DNA from: Lachnospiraceae bacterium
GTDB lineage: Bacteria; Bacillota; Clostridia; Lachnospirales; Lachnospiraceae
DNA: 15,268 bases
NCBI GenBank assembly: GCA_017959525.1
Contig: JAGDAL010000023.1
Span: 1-15,268 of the forward strand
Direction: 5' to 3'
In this document: positions 14,348 through 15,268 of the stretch, piece after piece
Layout of the letters: each line of letters starts with the position of its first letter
Numbering within the stretch: position 1 is the first letter of the stretch
The notes under the pieces: generated by a model
Databases searched by the model: none
What the model saw: only the letters and a program-made list of their open reading frames with translations
What the model was told of the DNA's origin: nothing
Program-made: the position numbers and the translations under genes

Positions 14348-15268
14348 TTAAAGATATGCACGTGCAATAATGTAACCTAAGAAACCGGCATAGCATAACA
14401 GCATGATGGCGCCTTCCGAACGGTTAATCTTGTGGGAAGAGCGGCTAAAAAGCATAATTAACAAGCTTGCAACTACTAAAATCGCGATATCGATGATGTT
14501 CTCTGTAAGCAAGTCCACCGGACTAATGGTGGCTGCGGTTCCTAAGATTAAAAGGATGTTGAATACGTTGGAACCAACCACATTACCAACTGCCATATCC
14601 ATCTCGTTCTTCTTGGCTGCAACCATAGAGGTGACAAGCTCCGGAAGAGAAGTTCCACAAGCGACGATGGTAAGTCCGATTAAGGTCTCGCTGGCACCAA
14701 GTAAGGTTGCAAGTGTCACTGCGGAATCTACAACGAAGTCTCCGCCGAACTTAATGGCTACTGCACCACCGACGATAAAAATCAAGCTTTTCCAAATCGG
14801 TAAGACCTTGATTTCTTCCTCTTCTTCCGCTGCTTCTTGGGCACTGCGACGGGCTTTTAATGCGGAATGAACCATGACACCAAGGAATCCTACGAAGATT
14901 ACCAGAAGGATGATACCATCCACATGGCCCAATCCGTTGCCAATAAATCCTAAAACCACCAACAGTACAGCACACAGAATGGAAAACGGCATGTCTCTGC
15001 GAAGCACATCGCGGCTAACCGGAATATCACACACCAGGGCGCTGGCACCTAAGACCACGATTAAGTTAAATAAGTTGGAACCAACCACGTTACTGATGGC
15101 CAGGGAATTGGCGTTATTCAAGGACGCCGTTACGGATACGGACAGCTCCGGAAGAGAAGTTCCCATGGCAACCACCGTCATACCGATGACTAAGCTTGGT
15201 ACCTTCAAGGTTTTTGCAACAGAGGAACTACCCTCTACGAAGAAGTCGGCACCTTTTACCAACAACAC
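14348..15268 (-). CDS. Calcium/sodium antiporter, CaCA family (N-terminus outside window)
   Basis: 306 residues of a membrane exchanger of the YrbG/CaCA type, which swaps Na+ (or H+) for Ca2+. Both inverted alpha repeats are present: VVAMGTSLPELSVSV (32-46) with AISNVVGSNLFN (57-68), and IVACGTSLPELVTSM (201-215) with AVGNVVGSNVFN (226-237). The paired GTSLPE motifs hold the acidic ion-binding residues, and the two GNVVGSN-type motifs are complete. About nine hydrophobic helices remain. The halves are joined by a cytoplasmic loop with an acidic run (AAEEEEEE, 146-153). The GTG at the window edge (15268) is almost certainly an internal valine: homologues start roughly ten residues earlier, so only a short N-terminal piece is missing. 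It is transcribed from outside and ends at a strong terminator, separate from the metG operon. Confidence 0.92.
   Translation of the reverse strand: MLLVKGADFFVEGSSSVAKTLKVPSLVIGMTVVAMGTSLPELSVSVTASLNNANSLAISNVVGSNLFNLIVVLGASALVCDIPVSRDVLRRDMPFSILCAVLLVVLGFIGNGLGHVDGIILLVIFVGFLGVMVHSALKARRSAQEAAEEEEEIKVLPIWKSLIFIVGGAVAIKFGGDFVVDSAVTLATLLGASETLIGLTIVACGTSLPELVTSMVAAKKNEMDMAVGNVVGSNVFNILLILGTAATISPVDLLTENIIDIAILVVASLLIMLFSRSSHKINRSEGAIMLLCYAGFLGYIIARAYL

Overview
This window looks like a chromosomal segment of a Clostridia-class Firmicute, most likely a Lachnospiraceae-type gut anaerobe. The grounds are moderate GC, strong Shine-Dalgarno sites (GGAGG, AAGGAGGG), sigma-A type promoters, a Firmicute-style SRP RNA core, a tadA/SRP-RNA neighbourhood and a metG-tatD-rsmA cluster. 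Genus and species cannot be read from the sequence. Every gene except tadA is on the minus strand, so transcription runs from high to low coordinates.

Right to left. A K+/Ca2+:Na+ exchanger of the CaCA family (5' end outside the window) ends at 14348 and is closed by a 14-bp stem terminator. The next promoter has its -35 box in the loop of that terminator. It drives a small coiled-coil/zinc-ribbon protein and metG, which are only 5 nt apart. A second terminator follows metG. Then come tatD (its reading frame cut by a TAG ten codons before the apparent ancestral end) and rsmA. The RNase M5 gene (rnmV) that lies between tatD and rsmA in Bacillus subtilis is missing. A TPR-GGDEF diguanylate cyclase with its own promoter follows.

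A bidirectional terminator (8272-8297) separates the cyclase from the convergent tadA (+). Divergent from tadA is a GNAT acetyltransferase of the RimJ type. The -35 box of the SRP RNA promoter overlaps the stop codon of the GNAT gene. The SRP RNA (about 6841-6996) keeps the helix 5/helix 8 core but has no room for the Alu domain expected in Firmicutes. The stretch between the GNAT and LacI genes (about 310 bases) has no protein gene. It holds the SRP RNA promoter, the SRP RNA, a strong hairpin terminator and the LacI-family gene's promoter.

Left of that are a LacI-family repressor with no sugar genes beside it; a two-gene operon (coiled-coil protein, then an aconitase-family hydratase) with a strong extended -10 promoter; a 10-bp hairpin without a U-tract; an AI-2E family membrane protein; and a TPR protein with a well-formed promoter that runs off the left edge.

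Most of the content is housekeeping (translation, RNA modification, protein targeting, central metabolism), and I saw no mobile element, CRISPR array, tRNA or defence system. The points most worth checking are the compact Alu-less SRP RNA, the in-frame amber codon at the end of tatD, the terminator/promoter overlap, and the pairing of an aconitase-like enzyme with a coiled-coil protein.
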